Shown piece by piece: positions 17,965 through 27,925 of a stretch of 64,000 nucleotides of DNA (within the stretch, counting starts at the first letter, position 1; each line of letters opens with the position of its first letter). This DNA comes from Clostridium sp. 12(A) (GTDB lineage: Bacteria; Bacillota; Clostridia; Lachnospirales; Lachnospiraceae). The notes under the pieces are model-generated. The model saw only the letters and a program-made list of their open reading frames with translations. It made no database searches and had not been told where the DNA came from. The position numbers were made by a program, and so were the translations under genes. Location: assembly GCA_000526575.1 (NCBI GenBank), contig JAGI01000002.1:2279501-2343500 (forward strand). Reading direction: 5' to 3'.

Positions 17965-18013
17965 AAAAAAATCCCCCTACAGGTCTTGTCACAATTTATG
18001 CCTTTCGGGGGAT
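17964..18013 (-). terminator. terminator after the Nudix gene, overlapping the spoIIM ribosome site
   Basis: On the minus strand ATCCCCC (18013 to 18007) pairs with GGGGGAT (17977 to 17971), followed by seven Ts that run straight into the spoIIM ATG at 17964. The GGGGG of the 3' arm is also the only plausible Shine-Dalgarno of spoIIM. Confidence 0.75.
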
Positions 18014-18026
18014 ATTTATTCAATAC

Positions 18027-18575
18027 TTATTTCACATCATATTTACGGGCATAGGCTAAAATAGCGGCAATGGTCTTTCCATCTGTAATCTCACCTTGAA
18101 AAATCTTCTCCTCTAATTCCTTTACCGTCCACTCCTCCACCTCGATGCATTCTTCTTCATCAAGATTCTGCTTTGAGGGCACCAGATTTCTTGCCACAAA
18201 GATATCTATGGCTTCATCACAGAATGCCACCGTGGTGTTGACTCTGACCAGGAATTCAAGATTTTCTATCTCTGTCTTAAATCCTGTCTCCTCCTCCAGT
18301 TCCCTGTGGGCACAGTCAATCTTTGGCTCATCTGCTGTGTCCAGTGCTCCGGCTGGGACCTCCAGAGTATAACGGTCCAGGGCGTTTCGGTATTGGCGTA
18401 CCATTAAGATTTTGCCTTCCTTTGTCACAGGAACCACTGCTGCGGCACCAATGTGGTGAATAAAATCCCAATGGGCGATATGACCGTTTGCAAGGATGGT
18501 ATCCTCATAAAACTTTAAGATGCTCCCCTGGTATTTGAATGTTCTGTCCAATCGAACGACTGGTGGTTGTTTCAT
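18027..18575 (-). CDS. ADP-ribose pyrophosphatase (Nudix hydrolase)
   Basis: 182 residues, typical for the NudF/ADPRase subfamily. The Nudix box is at about residues 69-92, starting PAGALDTADEP and ending HRELEEETGF. Its first loop is one residue longer than the canonical box, but the catalytic REUxEExG core is intact. The downstream hydrophobic strands and acidic C-terminal helix fit ADP-ribose pyrophosphatases. It hydrolyses ADP-ribose to AMP and ribose-5-phosphate. The start follows GGAGGT. It is 21 bases downstream of proC, probably one transcript. Confidence 0.9.
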   Translation of the reverse strand: MKQPPVVRLDRTFKYQGSILKFYEDTILANGHIAHWDFIHHIGAAAVVPVTKEGKILMVRQYRNALDRYTLEVPAGALDTADEPKIDCAHRELEEETGFKTEIENLEFLVRVNTTVAFCDEAIDIFVARNLVPSKQNLDEEECIEVEEWTVKELEEKIFQGEITDGKTIAAILAYARKYDVK

Positions 18576-18596
18576 GGTAGTACCTCCGGCTCCTGC

Positions 18597-19391
18597 TTAA
18601 ATTTCCGTGCATTTTTTGTAGCAGGCATCGGCTGCTTTTATGACTGCACTGCGAAAGCCTGACTCTTCCAGCGCGGATACCGCTGCAATGGTAGTTCCTC
18701 CAGGCGAGCAGACCTTATCCTTTAATGCTCCGGGATGCTCCCCTGTTTCCAGAACCATTTTCGCGCTTCCAAGCACTGCCTGGGCAGCCATCTCATAGGC
18801 CGCATCTCTTGGCAGTCCGTATTTGACCGCACTGTCTGCAAGGGCTTCAATAAACATATATACATAGGCCGGTGAGCTGCCGCTGACACATACCACCGCA
18901 TTCATAAGCCGTTCTTCCACAATCCTCATTCTGCCAAGAGAACTGAAAATATCTTTGATAGAGTCCTTCTCTTCCTGGGTAAATGCCTTTTCCTCATAGC
19001 AGACGCCTGTCATTCCTTCTCCTAAGAGAGCCGGAGTATTTGGCATGGCACGGACCACTCTTTTTTCATCTCCCAGTTTTTCCTTAAGCTGAGTGGTGGT
19101 AATTCCCGGCGCAATGGAAATGATTACATTTTTCTCTGTAACACAGTGACGGATATCTGCAAGGACCGGATTAAAATACTGGGGCTTTACAGCCAGGACA
19201 ATATATTTTGCCTCTCCTGCCAATTGACCGTTACTTTCTGTGTGAGCCACTCCCAGCTCCTTTGTAATCTGTTGGCACCGATCAAGGTTCACATCTGTAA
19301 ATATAATATCTTCCTTACCATATACACCCAGTAAGCCTTTTAATATGGCATAGCCCATATTTCCAATTCCAATGATCCCTATTTTCGCCAT
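18597..19391 (-). CDS. proC: pyrroline-5-carboxylate reductase
   Basis: 264 residues from an ATG after GAGGAGGAA. The N-terminal Rossmann motif is IGIIGIGNMGYAILKGL (residues 4-20). The C-terminal dimerisation domain has the family signature PGGTTIAAVSALEESGFR (near 225-243), and VSGSSPAYVYMFIEAL lies in the middle. It reduces pyrroline-5-carboxylate to proline with NAD(P)H. It is divergent from the trp operon. Confidence 0.96.
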   Translation of the reverse strand: MAKIGIIGIGNMGYAILKGLLGVYGKEDIIFTDVNLDRCQQITKELGVAHTESNGQLAGEAKYIVLAVKPQYFNPVLADIRHCVTEKNVIISIAPGITTTQLKEKLGDEKRVVRAMPNTPALLGEGMTGVCYEEKAFTQEEKDSIKDIFSSLGRMRIVEERLMNAVVCVSGSSPAYVYMFIEALADSAVKYGLPRDAAYEMAAQAVLGSAKMVLETGEHPGALKDKVCSPGGTTIAAVSALEESGFRSAVIKAADACYKKCTEI

Positions 19392-19495
19392 AAAATATTC
19401 CTCCTCATTCTCACTAAAATACTGCAATCAATTAGGACCATTCTAACCATCCTTTTTTAAAATGTCAATGTTGTGAGAAATTTTAAAAATATGTA

Positions 19496-19524
19496 TTGAC
19501 ATTTCATTTTCTATCTCATATACT
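19496..19524 (+). promoter_or_regulatory. promoter of the trp operon
   Basis: TTGACA (19496), 17-base spacer, TATACT (19519). Transcription would begin near 19531, just before T-box stem I. Confidence 0.88.
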
Positions 19525-19534
19525 GTAGCAAAAC

Positions 19535-19837
19535 AAAGTGATAAACTGATGAGCAGGAGTAAGTAAGATCTCTATATCATGCACAGAGAGCTTCCGGTTG
19601 GTGAGAGGAAGCGTTGATGTCTGATCTGAATGGACCTGCGAGGGCGGCTTGAAACCAGATTCTGGGAGTAGATGACGACGGGGTTCCTATCCGTTACCAA
19701 GGGGAGGCACATGTTAGTGTGTTATAAGTGGGAAAAGTCTAACTTTTCCAATCAGGGTGGTACCACGGAACCGTAATTATAGCTTCCGTCCCTCTTTTCC
19801 ATATTTGTATGGAAGGAGGGACGGGAGCTTTTTTTAT
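19535..19837 (+). promoter_or_regulatory. tryptophan T-box leader with terminator
   Basis: Stem I region carries AGAGAG, GGTTGGTGAGAGGAAGC and a specifier-loop context CTGAATGGACC; the codon TGG at 19631-19633 specifies tRNA-Trp. The T-box itself, AGGGTGGTACCACGG, is at 19754-19768 and would pair with the tRNA acceptor end. It is followed by a long terminator (19781-19837; GTCCCTC against GAGGGAC, then seven Ts). Uncharged tRNA-Trp should favour antitermination and trp expression. Confidence 0.95.
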
Positions 19838-19873
19838 TTTATTTCAGTTTATTTGAAGAAAGGAGTCTATACC

Positions 19874-21358
19874 ATGAATCTTACACCGGACTGCCGGGAA
19901 ATCGGGGCGCTGGCTGCCTCTTATCCCGTAATCCCGGTCTGCAGGGAAATATTTGCAGACATTGTTACCCCCATTACCCTGCTGCGTAAAATCGCAGCCT
20001 TAAGCAGCCGATACTATCTGTTAGAAAGCATTGAGGGCGGTGAGACCTGGGGCCGCTACTCCTTTCTGGGATATGACCCGGTCATGAGCGTCTCCTGTAA
20101 AGATGGGAAGGTATCTATCCATCCTTACAGACTGGAAGAAGGTGGTCCCCAGGACAAAACCATAGTAACAGACCAGCCTTATGAGGTATTAAGGAATATC
20201 CTGAAAGACTACCGCTCTCCTAAGATTCCCGGCCTTCCACCATTTACCGGAGGATTTGTAGGATACTTTGCTTACAGCATGATCGGATACGCAGAACCGG
20301 TACTTTCCATCCAAAAGGGGGACTGCAATGATTTTGACCTGATGCTGTTTGACACGGTCATTGCCTATGATCATTTGACCCAGAAGATCAGAATTGTTGT
20401 CAACATGAAAACGGATCAGGTCATGGAAAATTACGGAAAGGCCTGTACAAAGCTTGAAAGCATCGCCCGAATGATCGGGGATATGGCTCCTCTTCAAAAA
20501 TCTGCGGTTTTAAATACTCCCTCCTTTCACTGCAATGTGACAAAAGAGGATTACTGCCAGATGGTAGAAAAAGCAAAGGAGTACATCGTAAACGGTGATA
20601 TCTTCCAGGCGGTCCTATCGAGGAAGTTTGAAAGTCCTTATCCAGACAGTCTTTTAAATGCCTACCGAGTCTTAAGAACCACCAATCCATCTCCTTACAT
20701 GGTATATCTAAGCACCGGGGATATGGAAATCATGAGCACCTCACCGGAAACCCTGGTGCGGTTAAAGAATCACAGGCTTACCACCTTCCCGGTGGCAGGC
20801 TCCAGGCCAAGAGGAAAAGACGAGGCAGAGGATATCAGACTGGAAAAGGAACTTCTGGCCGATGAGAAAGAGCTGGCGGAGCACAATATGCTGGTGGACC
20901 TAGGAAGAAATGACCTTGGAAAAATCTCAGAATTTTCCTCCGTAGAAGTGACTGGATATCAGATGATCCACCGCTATTCCCGCATCATGCACATCTGCTC
21001 CCAGGTGGAATCGGATATCCGTAAGGATTGTGACGCCTTTTCTGCCATCGAATCTGTTCTCCCTGCCGGAACCCTTTCCGGTGCCCCGAAGATTCGGGCC
21101 TGCCAGGTCATTGACGAACTGGAAGCGGAACCAAGAGGCATTTACGGCGGTGCCTTGGGATATGTTGATTTTACCGGAAATATGGATACCTGCATTGCCA
21201 TCCGAATGGCGGTGAGAAAAAACGGGGTTGTCTCCGTCCAGGCAGGAGGCGGTATTGTTGCCGACAGCATACCGGAACGGGAATACGAGGAATCGGAAAA
21301 TAAGGCAAAGGCAGTGATCACTGCTCTTTTAAGAGCCGGGGAGGTGAATGACTTATGA
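19874..21358 (+). CDS. trpE: anthranilate synthase component I
   Basis: 494 residues. The frame is open through the T-box, but the real start is the ATG at 19874 after AAAGGAG. The N-terminal feedback region includes [18 protein letters not shown] (about 53-70), carrying the LLES-type tryptophan-binding motif. The chorismate-binding domain spans about 225-485, with [26 protein letters not shown] and [11 protein letters not shown]. With TrpG it makes anthranilate from chorismate and glutamine. The 3' end overlaps trpG by 4 bases (ATGA). Confidence 0.97.
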   Translation: MNLTPDCREIGALAASYPVIPVCREIFADIVTPITLLRKIAALSSRYYLLESIEGGETWGRYSFLGYDPVMSVSCKDGKVSIHPYRLEEGGPQDKTIVTDQPYEVLRNILKDYRSPKIPGLPPFTGGFVGYFAYSMIGYAEPVLSIQKGDCNDFDLMLFDTVIAYDHLTQKIRIVVNMKTDQVMENYGKACTKLESIARMIGDMAPLQKSAVLNTPSFHCNVTKEDYCQMVEKAKEYIVNGDIFQAVLSRKFESPYPDSLLNAYRVLRTTNPSPYMVYLSTGDMEIMSTSPETLVRLKNHRLTTFPVAGSRPRGKDEAEDIRLEKELLADEKELAEHNMLVDLGRNDLGKISEFSSVEVTGYQMIHRYSRIMHICSQVESDIRKDCDAFSAIESVLPAGTLSGAPKIRACQVIDELEAEPRGIYGGALGYVDFTGNMDTCIAIRMAVRKNGVVSVQAGGGIVADSIPEREYEESENKAKAVITALLRAGEVNDL

Positions 21359-21933
21359 TTCTCTTTATTGATAATTACGACAGCTTTACCTACAACCTGG
21401 TTCAGATGATAGGGGGATTAAATCCAGACATTAAGGTAATTCGAAACGACGAACTGACCGTAGCCGAAATTGAGGCATTATCTCCAAGTCACATCGTTCT
21501 CTCTCCCGGTCCTGGCTATCCAAAGGATGCCGGTGTTTGTGAAGAAGTGGTCAGTGCCTTAAAAGGAAAAGTGCCTATTCTTGGAGTATGTCTCGGTCAT
21601 CAGGGAATCTGTGAGGTATTTGGTGCACAAATCACCCATGCCAGAAAGCTGATGCATGGAAAGCAGAGCATCATCACCATTGATGCATCGGATCCCTTGT
21701 TTCTGGGCTTAGAAAAGCAGATACCTGCTGCCAGATACCACTCACTCATTGCAAAAAAGGAAACCCTTCCTGCCTGTCTTACTCCCATTGGTACCGACGA
21801 TATGGGAGAAATCATGGCAGTGAAACATAAGGATTGTGCAGTTTATGGACTGCAGTTTCACCCGGAATCCATACTTACCCCCGACGGAGAAACCATACTG
21901 AAAAATTTCTTATCCATATCCATTGGCCACTAA
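21355..21933 (+). CDS. trpG: anthranilate synthase component II (glutamine amidotransferase)
   Basis: 192 residues of class I glutamine amidotransferase. It opens [16 protein letters not shown]. The nucleophile is in GVCLGHQGICEVFG (about 79-92) and the rest of the triad in LQFHPESIL (about 168-176). It supplies ammonia to TrpE. The same protein may also serve p-aminobenzoate synthesis, as in Bacillus, because no separate pabA is seen in this window. Ribosome site GGAGGTGA. Confidence 0.96.
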   Translation: MILFIDNYDSFTYNLVQMIGGLNPDIKVIRNDELTVAEIEALSPSHIVLSPGPGYPKDAGVCEEVVSALKGKVPILGVCLGHQGICEVFGAQITHARKLMHGKQSIITIDASDPLFLGLEKQIPAARYHSLIAKKETLPACLTPIGTDDMGEIMAVKHKDCAVYGLQFHPESILTPDGETILKNFLSISIGH

Positions 21934-21948
21934 AAGGAGGTAATCAAA

Positions 21949-22968
21949 ATGATCCAGCAAGCAATTCATGAAGTAATTGAAGGACAGAACTTAAGCTTTG
22001 AAGCTGCAAGGGAAGTCATGAACGAAATTATGAGCGGGGAAACCACTCCGGCACAAATGGCAGCATTTTTAACAGGACTCCGGATGAAAGGGGAAACCAT
22101 TGATGAGATCACAGCCTGCGCCACGGTTATGAGGGAAAAAGCCCTGCGGCTGGAACCTGATTTTCCAGTGATTGATATTGTAGGCACAGGAGGCGACGAA
22201 GTGGGCACCTTTAATATTTCCACCACCAGTGCCTTTGTAGTAGCCGCTGGAGGCGTTCCTGTTGCAAAGCATGGAAACCGCAGTGTATCCAGTAAAAGCG
22301 GTGCTGCAGATGTTTTGGAATGTCTGGGCGTCAATTTAAACTTATCGGCAGAACAATCAGGAGAAATTCTTAAAAATACCGGCATGTGTTTCCTGTTTGC
22401 CCAGGCGTATCACTCTTCCATGAAATACGCCGGCCCGGTGAGAAAAGAGCTTGGTGTCCGTACCATTTTTAATATTCTCGGCCCTCTTTCCAACCCAGCA
22501 GGAGCCACCATGCAGCTGTTAGGGGTCTATGACCGGAAGCTGGTGGAGCCGCTGGCACAGGTCTTAAGTAACCTTGGTGTGAAGCGCGGACTTGTGGTAT
22601 GCGGCGATGATGGGCTTGATGAAGCCACGGTCACGGGAATTACCCATGTCTGTGAAATCCGGTTTGGAGAACTGATTCCTTACGATATCACTCCAGAGGA
22701 GTTCGGCTTAAGCCGTTCCTCACTGTCTGATCTTCTGGGAGGAACCCCTATAGAAAATGCCCAGATCACCAGAGATATATTAAGCGGAGCCATAAAAGGT
22801 CCAAAGCGTGATATCGTCATCTTAAATTCAGCTTTAAGCCTGTATCTTGGCATTGATGACTGTACCATTTCCCAGTGCATCAAAAAGGCGGAGGACTTAA
22901 TTGATTCTGGAAAGGCATTGGAGAAGCTAAATCAGTTTGTAAATGCCACTACGGAGGTTGAGTTATGA
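21949..22968 (+). CDS. trpD: anthranilate phosphoribosyltransferase
   Basis: 339 residues, normal for TrpD. The PRPP-binding glycine-rich motif GTGGDEVGTFNIST lies near residues 80-93. GNRSVSSKSGAADVLE and VRTIFNILGPLSNPA follow at the expected positions. It transfers phosphoribose from PRPP to anthranilate. Start after AAAAGGAGG, 15 bases from trpG; the end overlaps trpC by 4 bases. Confidence 0.97.
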   Translation: MIQQAIHEVIEGQNLSFEAAREVMNEIMSGETTPAQMAAFLTGLRMKGETIDEITACATVMREKALRLEPDFPVIDIVGTGGDEVGTFNISTTSAFVVAAGGVPVAKHGNRSVSSKSGAADVLECLGVNLNLSAEQSGEILKNTGMCFLFAQAYHSSMKYAGPVRKELGVRTIFNILGPLSNPAGATMQLLGVYDRKLVEPLAQVLSNLGVKRGLVVCGDDGLDEATVTGITHVCEIRFGELIPYDITPEEFGLSRSSLSDLLGGTPIENAQITRDILSGAIKGPKRDIVILNSALSLYLGIDDCTISQCIKKAEDLIDSGKALEKLNQFVNATTEVEL

Positions 22969-23765
22969 TATTAGATACATTGGCTGCTGCCTCTAAAAAA
23001 AGAGCAGAGGCAGCAAAAGAAATTATTTCCCTTGAGGAAATGAAAAGACAGGCGGAGGCAGCGTGTCTGGCCTCTCAGGAAGAAACCAAAATTTTCCCAC
23101 TGGAAAAAAAGCTGAAGGCTCCCGGTATCTCCTTTATCTGCGAGGTGAAACGCGCTTCCCCCTCTAAGGGTCTGATTGCACCTAATTTCCCCTACCTTGA
23201 GATTGCCAGGGAGTATGAAATGGCAGGGGCTGATGCCATCTCAGTTCTTACAGAACCGGAATATTTTATGGGGAGCAATGCGTACCTAAGCGACATACAA
23301 AAGACCGTATCTCTTCCCCTTTTAAGAAAAGATTTCACCGTTGACCCTTACCAAATTTATGAAGCAAAGGTAATTGGTGCCTCAGCCGTTCTTCTCATCT
23401 GCGCTCTCCTCTCCACGGATGAGTTAAAGGACTATATAAAAATCTGTGACAGCCTTGGCTTAAGTTCACTGGTGGAGGCCCATAATGAAGAAGAGGTTCA
23501 TTCCGCATTATCAGCCGGTGCAAGAATCATTGGTGTGAACAACCGGAATTTAAAGACATTTCAGGTGGACTTTGAAACCTCTTTAAGGCTGAGAGCCATG
23601 GTGCCTGAGGAAGTACTTTTTGTAGCGGAAAGCGGAATCAGTACCCAGGCGCAGATTCGGACTCTGGCCGAGGCAGGTGTTCATGGAATCCTCTTAGGAG
23701 AAAGCCTGATGCGCGCGTTCAACAAGCAGGCCCTGCTCCACCATTTTAAGGAGGCTTGCAGGTGA
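22965..23765 (+). CDS. trpC: indole-3-glycerol phosphate synthase
   Basis: 266 residues, a TIM barrel of standard TrpC length. Motifs: CEVKRASPSKG (catalytic lysine, about 60-70), VLTEPEYFMGS, PLLRKDFTVDPYQ, GVNNRNLKTFQVD and VAESGIST. It ring-closes carboxyphenylamino-deoxyribulose phosphate to indole glycerol phosphate. It is not fused to TrpF. Its last bases (TGA) overlap the GTG start of trpF. Confidence 0.97.
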   Translation: MILDTLAAASKKRAEAAKEIISLEEMKRQAEAACLASQEETKIFPLEKKLKAPGISFICEVKRASPSKGLIAPNFPYLEIAREYEMAGADAISVLTEPEYFMGSNAYLSDIQKTVSLPLLRKDFTVDPYQIYEAKVIGASAVLLICALLSTDELKDYIKICDSLGLSSLVEAHNEEEVHSALSAGARIIGVNNRNLKTFQVDFETSLRLRAMVPEEVLFVAESGISTQAQIRTLAEAGVHGILLGESLMRAFNKQALLHHFKEACR

Positions 23766-24388
23766 ATGACAGGAAAAGGCGGATTAAAATATGCGGGCTC
23801 ACCAGGGCAGAGGATATAGAAGCTGTTAATCTCTGGAAACCAGATTATGCAGGCTTTGTATTTGCCCCTGGAAAAAGACAGCTCACGAAAGGGCAAGCAA
23901 GGCAGCTAAGAGAAGCCCTGCTGCCGGAAATCCCGTCAGTCGGTGTTTTTGTAAATAGTCCCACAGAGGATATCTTAGCTCTCATAAAGGACGGGACCAT
24001 TAAAATGGTGCAGCTTCATGGAGATGAGGATTCGGACTACACCACTACTTTGAAAGAACAAATGGAGATTCCGGTGCCCATTATAAAAGCCATCAGAGTC
24101 CGGTCTGGTGACGATATGGCAAAAGCGGAAAGCTTTCCTTCGGACTATCTGCTCTTTGATACTTATTCAAAAGAGGTATACGGAGGAAGCGGAAAAAGCT
24201 TTGACTGGTCTTCCATTCCTGTCATAAAAAAGCCCTGGTTCCTGGCGGGTGGAATTGGGGCAGAGAACATTCTAAAAGCGGCAGCTACGGATGCTTTTTG
24301 TCTCGATTTAAGCAGCAGTCTTGAGACAGAGGGCAGAAAAGACCCGGAGAAAATAAAAGAAATCATACAAATATTAAGGAGTGAATGA
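23762..24388 (+). CDS. trpF: phosphoribosylanthranilate isomerase
   Basis: 208 residues from a GTG 7 bases after AAGGAGG; a TTG six bases upstream is almost on top of the ribosome site and is rejected. The small TIM barrel shows [14 protein letters not shown] at the N-terminus (catalytic Cys), [14 protein letters not shown], and near the end LAGGIGAEN. It performs the Amadori rearrangement of phosphoribosyl anthranilate. Translationally coupled to trpC (GTGA overlap) and followed at once by trpB. Confidence 0.95.
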   Translation: MNDRKRRIKICGLTRAEDIEAVNLWKPDYAGFVFAPGKRQLTKGQARQLREALLPEIPSVGVFVNSPTEDILALIKDGTIKMVQLHGDEDSDYTTTLKEQMEIPVPIIKAIRVRSGDDMAKAESFPSDYLLFDTYSKEVYGGSGKSFDWSSIPVIKKPWFLAGGIGAENILKAAATDAFCLDLSSSLETEGRKDPEKIKEIIQILRSE

Positions 24389-24390
24389 AA

Positions 24391-25575
24391 ATGTCAAAAG
24401 GAAGATTTGGACAGCACGGCGGACAATTTGTCCCGGAAACGCTGATGAACGCAGTGGAAGAACTTTTAGAAGCTTATGAAAAATATAGTCATGACGAAGC
24501 ATTTCTTTCAGAGCTTCAAACGCTTCACGAGACCTACACAGGACGTCCCTCCCTGCTTTACTACGCAGAAAAAATGACAAAGGACTTAGGTGGAGCGAAA
24601 ATCTATCTAAAACGAGAGGATTTAAACCACACCGGATCCCATAAGATCAATAACGCCCTGGGGCAGGTTCTTCTTGCTAAAAAAATGGGCAAGACCCGAG
24701 TCATTGCAGAAACCGGTGCCGGACAGCACGGTGTGGCGACTGCTACCGCTGCGGCTCTCATGGGAATGGAATGTGAGATATACATGGGAGAAGAGGACAC
24801 AGAGCGCCAGGCCTTAAATGTATTCCGCATGGAGCTATTAGGTGCCAAAGTCCATCCTGTAACCAGCGGAACGAAGACCTTAAAAGATGCTGTCAACGAA
24901 ACTATGAGGGAATGGACCAACCGAGTGGAGGATACTCACTATGTCCTTGGTTCTGTTATGGGCCCTCACCCTTTCCCTACCATTGTCAGGGACTTTCAAA
25001 GCATCATTGGCAAGGAAGTCCGCTCTCAGATCTTAAAAGCAGAGGGGAAGCTGCCTGATCTTTTAATCGCCTGTGTGGGCGGCGGCAGCAATGCCATGGG
25101 ACTTTTTTATGAATTCCTTAAAGAACCTTCTGTAAAGATGATTGGCTGTGAGGCGGCTGGACACGGCATTGATACCGATCAACATGCGGCTACCATATCA
25201 AAAGGGACTCTTGGTATCTTTCATGGGATGAAATCCTACTTCTGCCAGGATGAATACGGACAGATTGCTCCTGTTTACTCCATTTCCGCAGGTCTTGATT
25301 ATCCTGGTATCGGGCCGGAGCACGCAAATCTCCATGATTCCGGACGTGCACAATATGTGCCTGTAACGGATTTAGAGGCGGTAGAGGCATTTGAATATTT
25401 ATCCCGGGTGGAAGGAATTATTCCTGCCATTGAAAGCTCCCATGCCATTGCTCATGCCAGGAAAATTGCGCCTTCCATGGGAAAAAATGAAGTCATTGTC
25501 ATTAATCTATCCGGGCGTGGCGATAAAGACGTCGCTGCCATAGCCCGTTATAAGGGGGTACAAATTTATGAGTAG
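24391..25575 (+). CDS. trpB: tryptophan synthase beta chain
   Basis: 394 residues from an ATG 9 bases after AAGGAG (an ATG six bases earlier is too close). Starts [18 protein letters not shown], typical of TrpB1. The PLP lysine is in [18 protein letters not shown] (about 80-97); the phosphate-binding GGGSNAMG and the [11 protein letters not shown] loop are intact. It condenses indole with serine to give tryptophan. The end overlaps trpA by 8 bases, suggesting balanced alpha-beta subunit synthesis. Confidence 0.98.
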   Translation: MSKGRFGQHGGQFVPETLMNAVEELLEAYEKYSHDEAFLSELQTLHETYTGRPSLLYYAEKMTKDLGGAKIYLKREDLNHTGSHKINNALGQVLLAKKMGKTRVIAETGAGQHGVATATAAALMGMECEIYMGEEDTERQALNVFRMELLGAKVHPVTSGTKTLKDAVNETMREWTNRVEDTHYVLGSVMGPHPFPTIVRDFQSIIGKEVRSQILKAEGKLPDLLIACVGGGSNAMGLFYEFLKEPSVKMIGCEAAGHGIDTDQHAATISKGTLGIFHGMKSYFCQDEYGQIAPVYSISAGLDYPGIGPEHANLHDSGRAQYVPVTDLEAVEAFEYLSRVEGIIPAIESSHAIAHARKIAPSMGKNEVIVINLSGRGDKDVAAIARYKGVQIYE

Positions 25576-26338
25576 AGTTACAGACGTATTTTCAAAAGGA
25601 AAAGCATTTATCCCATTTATCACAGCAGGGGATCCCCATCTCTCTGTCACAGAAGAACTGATCCCTGCCATGGCCAAGGCCGGAGCAGACTTGATTGAAA
25701 TCGGGATACCATTTTCCGATCCGGTGGCAGAAGGCATTGTAATTCAGGAAGCGGATGCCCGTGCTCTTTTGGCCGGCACCACAACGGATAAGATTTTTGA
25801 GTCCGTAAAAAGAATCCGCATGAAGACCAGCGTTCCACTGGCTTTCATGACTTACTTAAACCCAATCTTCGTTTACGGCAGTGAACGGTTCATAAAAAAT
25901 GCGGCTGAATGCGGCATTGATGCCCTTATTGTTCCTGATATGCCATTTGAGGAAAAAGAGGAATTAAAACCCTACTGCAATCAGTACGGCATCGATCTCA
26001 TTTCCCTGATCGCACCTACCTCTAAGGAGAGAATAAAGACCATCGCGGCTGAGGCAGAAGGCTTTGTCTACTGCGTCTCCTCCATGGGCGTTACCGGAGT
26101 AAGAAAAGAAATCACCACGAATCTTGGAGATATGATTTCTCTGGTAAAGGAGACTAAGAACATTCCCTGCGCCATTGGATTTGGGATATCCACCCCGGAG
26201 CAGGCGGCGGAAATGAGCCAGTATGCAGATGGGGTGATCGTTGGCAGTGCCATTGTTAAACTGGCTGCCAGATACGGTGCTGACTGCATCGAGCCAATCT
26301 GCTCCTATGTGAGAGAAATGAAAGCTGCCATATCATAA
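25568..26338 (+). CDS. trpA: tryptophan synthase alpha chain
   Basis: 256 residues, TIM barrel. [18 protein letters not shown] near the start, [14 protein letters not shown] (about 43-56; catalytic Glu and Asp region), PDMPFEE, and [10 protein letters not shown] near the end. It cleaves indole glycerol phosphate to indole and glyceraldehyde-3-phosphate. Last gene of the trp unit. No intrinsic terminator follows; the thi promoter begins 15 bases after the stop codon. Confidence 0.97.
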   Translation: MSRVTDVFSKGKAFIPFITAGDPHLSVTEELIPAMAKAGADLIEIGIPFSDPVAEGIVIQEADARALLAGTTTDKIFESVKRIRMKTSVPLAFMTYLNPIFVYGSERFIKNAAECGIDALIVPDMPFEEKEELKPYCNQYGIDLISLIAPTSKERIKTIAAEAEGFVYCVSSMGVTGVRKEITTNLGDMISLVKETKNIPCAIGFGISTPEQAAEMSQYADGVIVGSAIVKLAARYGADCIEPICSYVREMKAAIS

Positions 26339-26352
26339 TCCCCTTTTTCATC

Positions 26353-26381
26353 TTGACAATGATTTGCCCCGGTGTTACACT
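26353..26381 (+). promoter_or_regulatory. promoter of the thi operon
   Basis: TTGACA (26353), 17-base spacer, TACACT (26376). The start of transcription would fall at about 26388, at the 5' end of the riboswitch. Confidence 0.85.
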
Positions 26382-26388
26382 AATGCCA

Positions 26389-26484
26389 CAAGAGGGAGCT
26401 CGTAAGCGGGCTGAGAGGAAGTAATCAAACTTCGACCTTTATAACCTGATTTGGGTAATGCCAACGTAGGGATTTATACGAGAC
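26389..26484 (+). promoter_or_regulatory. TPP riboswitch (THI element)
   Basis: The two conserved arms are present: GGGCTGAGAGGAAG around 26418, which contains the CUGAGA pyrimidine-sensing loop, and ACCTGATTTGGGTAATGCC followed by AACGTAGGGA, the pyrophosphate-sensing arm. Binding of thiamine pyrophosphate should favour the terminator at 26498-26530 and stop transcription of thiC-D. Confidence 0.95.
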
Positions 26485-26497
26485 GAATCTATTCTCT

Positions 26498-26530
26498 GAG
26501 CCTGTGCCTGTTGGTATGGGCTCTTTTTAT
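26498..26530 (+). terminator. riboswitch-controlled terminator
   Basis: GAGCC pairs with GGCTC around an inner CTGTGCCTGTTGGTAT loop and is followed by TTTTTATTT, 50 bases before the thiC start. Confidence 0.75.
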
Positions 26531-26580
26531 TTGCACATGTTCTCGTCAGTCCCTCCGGCAAAATAAAAGGAGGATCACAA

Positions 26581-27888
26581 ATGAATTACACCACACAGAT
26601 GGATGCTGCCAGAAAAGGCATTCGGACAAAGGAATTAATGGCGGTCGCAGAAAAAGAGCAATGGGAGCCAGAAAAGCTTCTTCCCCTGGTGGCAGAAGGT
26701 AAGGTTGCCATACCGGCTAATAAGCATCACACCTGCTTAAACCCCAATGGAATCGGGTCCATGTTAAAGACAAAGATCAACGTAAACCTTGGCACCTCCA
26801 GGGATTTAAATGATTTGAACCTGGAGCTTAAAAAGGTTCAGGACGCCGTTTCCATGGGAGCAGAATCCATTATGGATTTAAGTTCTTTCGGGGACACCAG
26901 AAAATTCCGCAGAAAACTGACCGAGGAATGTCCCGCCATCATTGGCACCGTTCCCATCTACGACGCGGTTGTTTATTACCACAAGGCCCTTGGTGAGATT
27001 ACTGCCAAGGAGTGGATTGATATTGTAGAAATGCATGCAAAGGACGGAGTGGATTTTATGACCATTCATGTCGGCATCAACAAGCAGACCGCCCGCAGGT
27101 TTAAGGATGCCCAGCGGCTGACCAACATCGTATCCAGAGGCGGCTCCATAATCTTTGCCTGGATGGAAATGACCGGGGAAGAAAATCCATTTTACGAGCA
27201 TTATGACCGTATTTTAGAAATTTGTCAGGAGCATGATGTCACCTTAAGCCTTGGAGATGCCTGTCGTCCGGGCTGTATTGAAGACGCGTCTGATATTTCT
27301 CAGATTGAAGAGCTTGTTACACTTGGAGAGCTGACCCGGAGAGCCTGGGAGAAAGATGTACAGGTTATCATTGAAGGGCCGGGACATATGCCTCTGGATC
27401 AGATTGCTGCCAATATGAAGATTCAGGAGACGATCTGCAAGGGAGCCCCTTTTTATGTTCTTGGTCCTCTGGTCACTGATATTGCCCCTGGATATGACCA
27501 CATTACTTCTGCCATCGGAGGAGCCATAGCCGCTGCCGCAGGAGCTGCCTTTTTATGCTATGTCACCCCAGCGGAGCATTTAAGGCTGCCTGACGGGGAT
27601 GATGTGAAGGAAGGAATCATCTCTGCTAGGATCGCGGCCCATGCGGCTGATATTGCAAAGGGAATAAAGGGAGCAAAGGAATGGGACCGTCAGATGAGCG
27701 ATGCCAGAAAGCGTCTTGACTGGGAAACCATGTTTAAGCTAGCCATTGACCCGGAAAAAGCAAGACGTTACCGGGAAACATCAAAACCCGAAAAAGAGGA
27801 TACCTGCTCCATGTGCGGAAATTTCTGCGCCATGAAAAACATGAACCGAATTCTGGATGGGGAAAAAATTACGATCTTTGATGAATGA
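26581..27888 (+). CDS. thiC: phosphomethylpyrimidine synthase
   Basis: 435 residues, the short ThiC form of anaerobes. The C-terminal radical SAM cluster [11 protein letters not shown] (CxxCx4C) is at about 412-422. [12 protein letters not shown] and [14 protein letters not shown] are ThiC core segments. It rearranges aminoimidazole ribotide to the HMP-P pyrimidine half of thiamine. Start ATG after AAAAGGAGG, directly under the TPP riboswitch. Confidence 0.97.
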   Translation: MNYTTQMDAARKGIRTKELMAVAEKEQWEPEKLLPLVAEGKVAIPANKHHTCLNPNGIGSMLKTKINVNLGTSRDLNDLNLELKKVQDAVSMGAESIMDLSSFGDTRKFRRKLTEECPAIIGTVPIYDAVVYYHKALGEITAKEWIDIVEMHAKDGVDFMTIHVGINKQTARRFKDAQRLTNIVSRGGSIIFAWMEMTGEENPFYEHYDRILEICQEHDVTLSLGDACRPGCIEDASDISQIEELVTLGELTRRAWEKDVQVIIEGPGHMPLDQIAANMKIQETICKGAPFYVLGPLVTDIAPGYDHITSAIGGAIAAAAGAAFLCYVTPAEHLRLPDGDDVKEGIISARIAAHAADIAKGIKGAKEWDRQMSDARKRLDWETMFKLAIDPEKARRYRETSKPEKEDTCSMCGNFCAMKNMNRILDGEKITIFDE

Positions 27889-27925
27889 TGGTTTTTTCTA
27901 AACAATTGGAAATGGAGGAATTATC

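Noticed and set aside
19757-19873. N-terminal extension of TrpE through the T-box
   Set aside because: The extension is the terminator RNA; AAAGGAG points to the ATG at 19874.
23756-23761. TTG as start of trpF
   Set aside because: It is one base from the ribosome site; GTG at 23762 has normal spacing and couples to the trpC stop.
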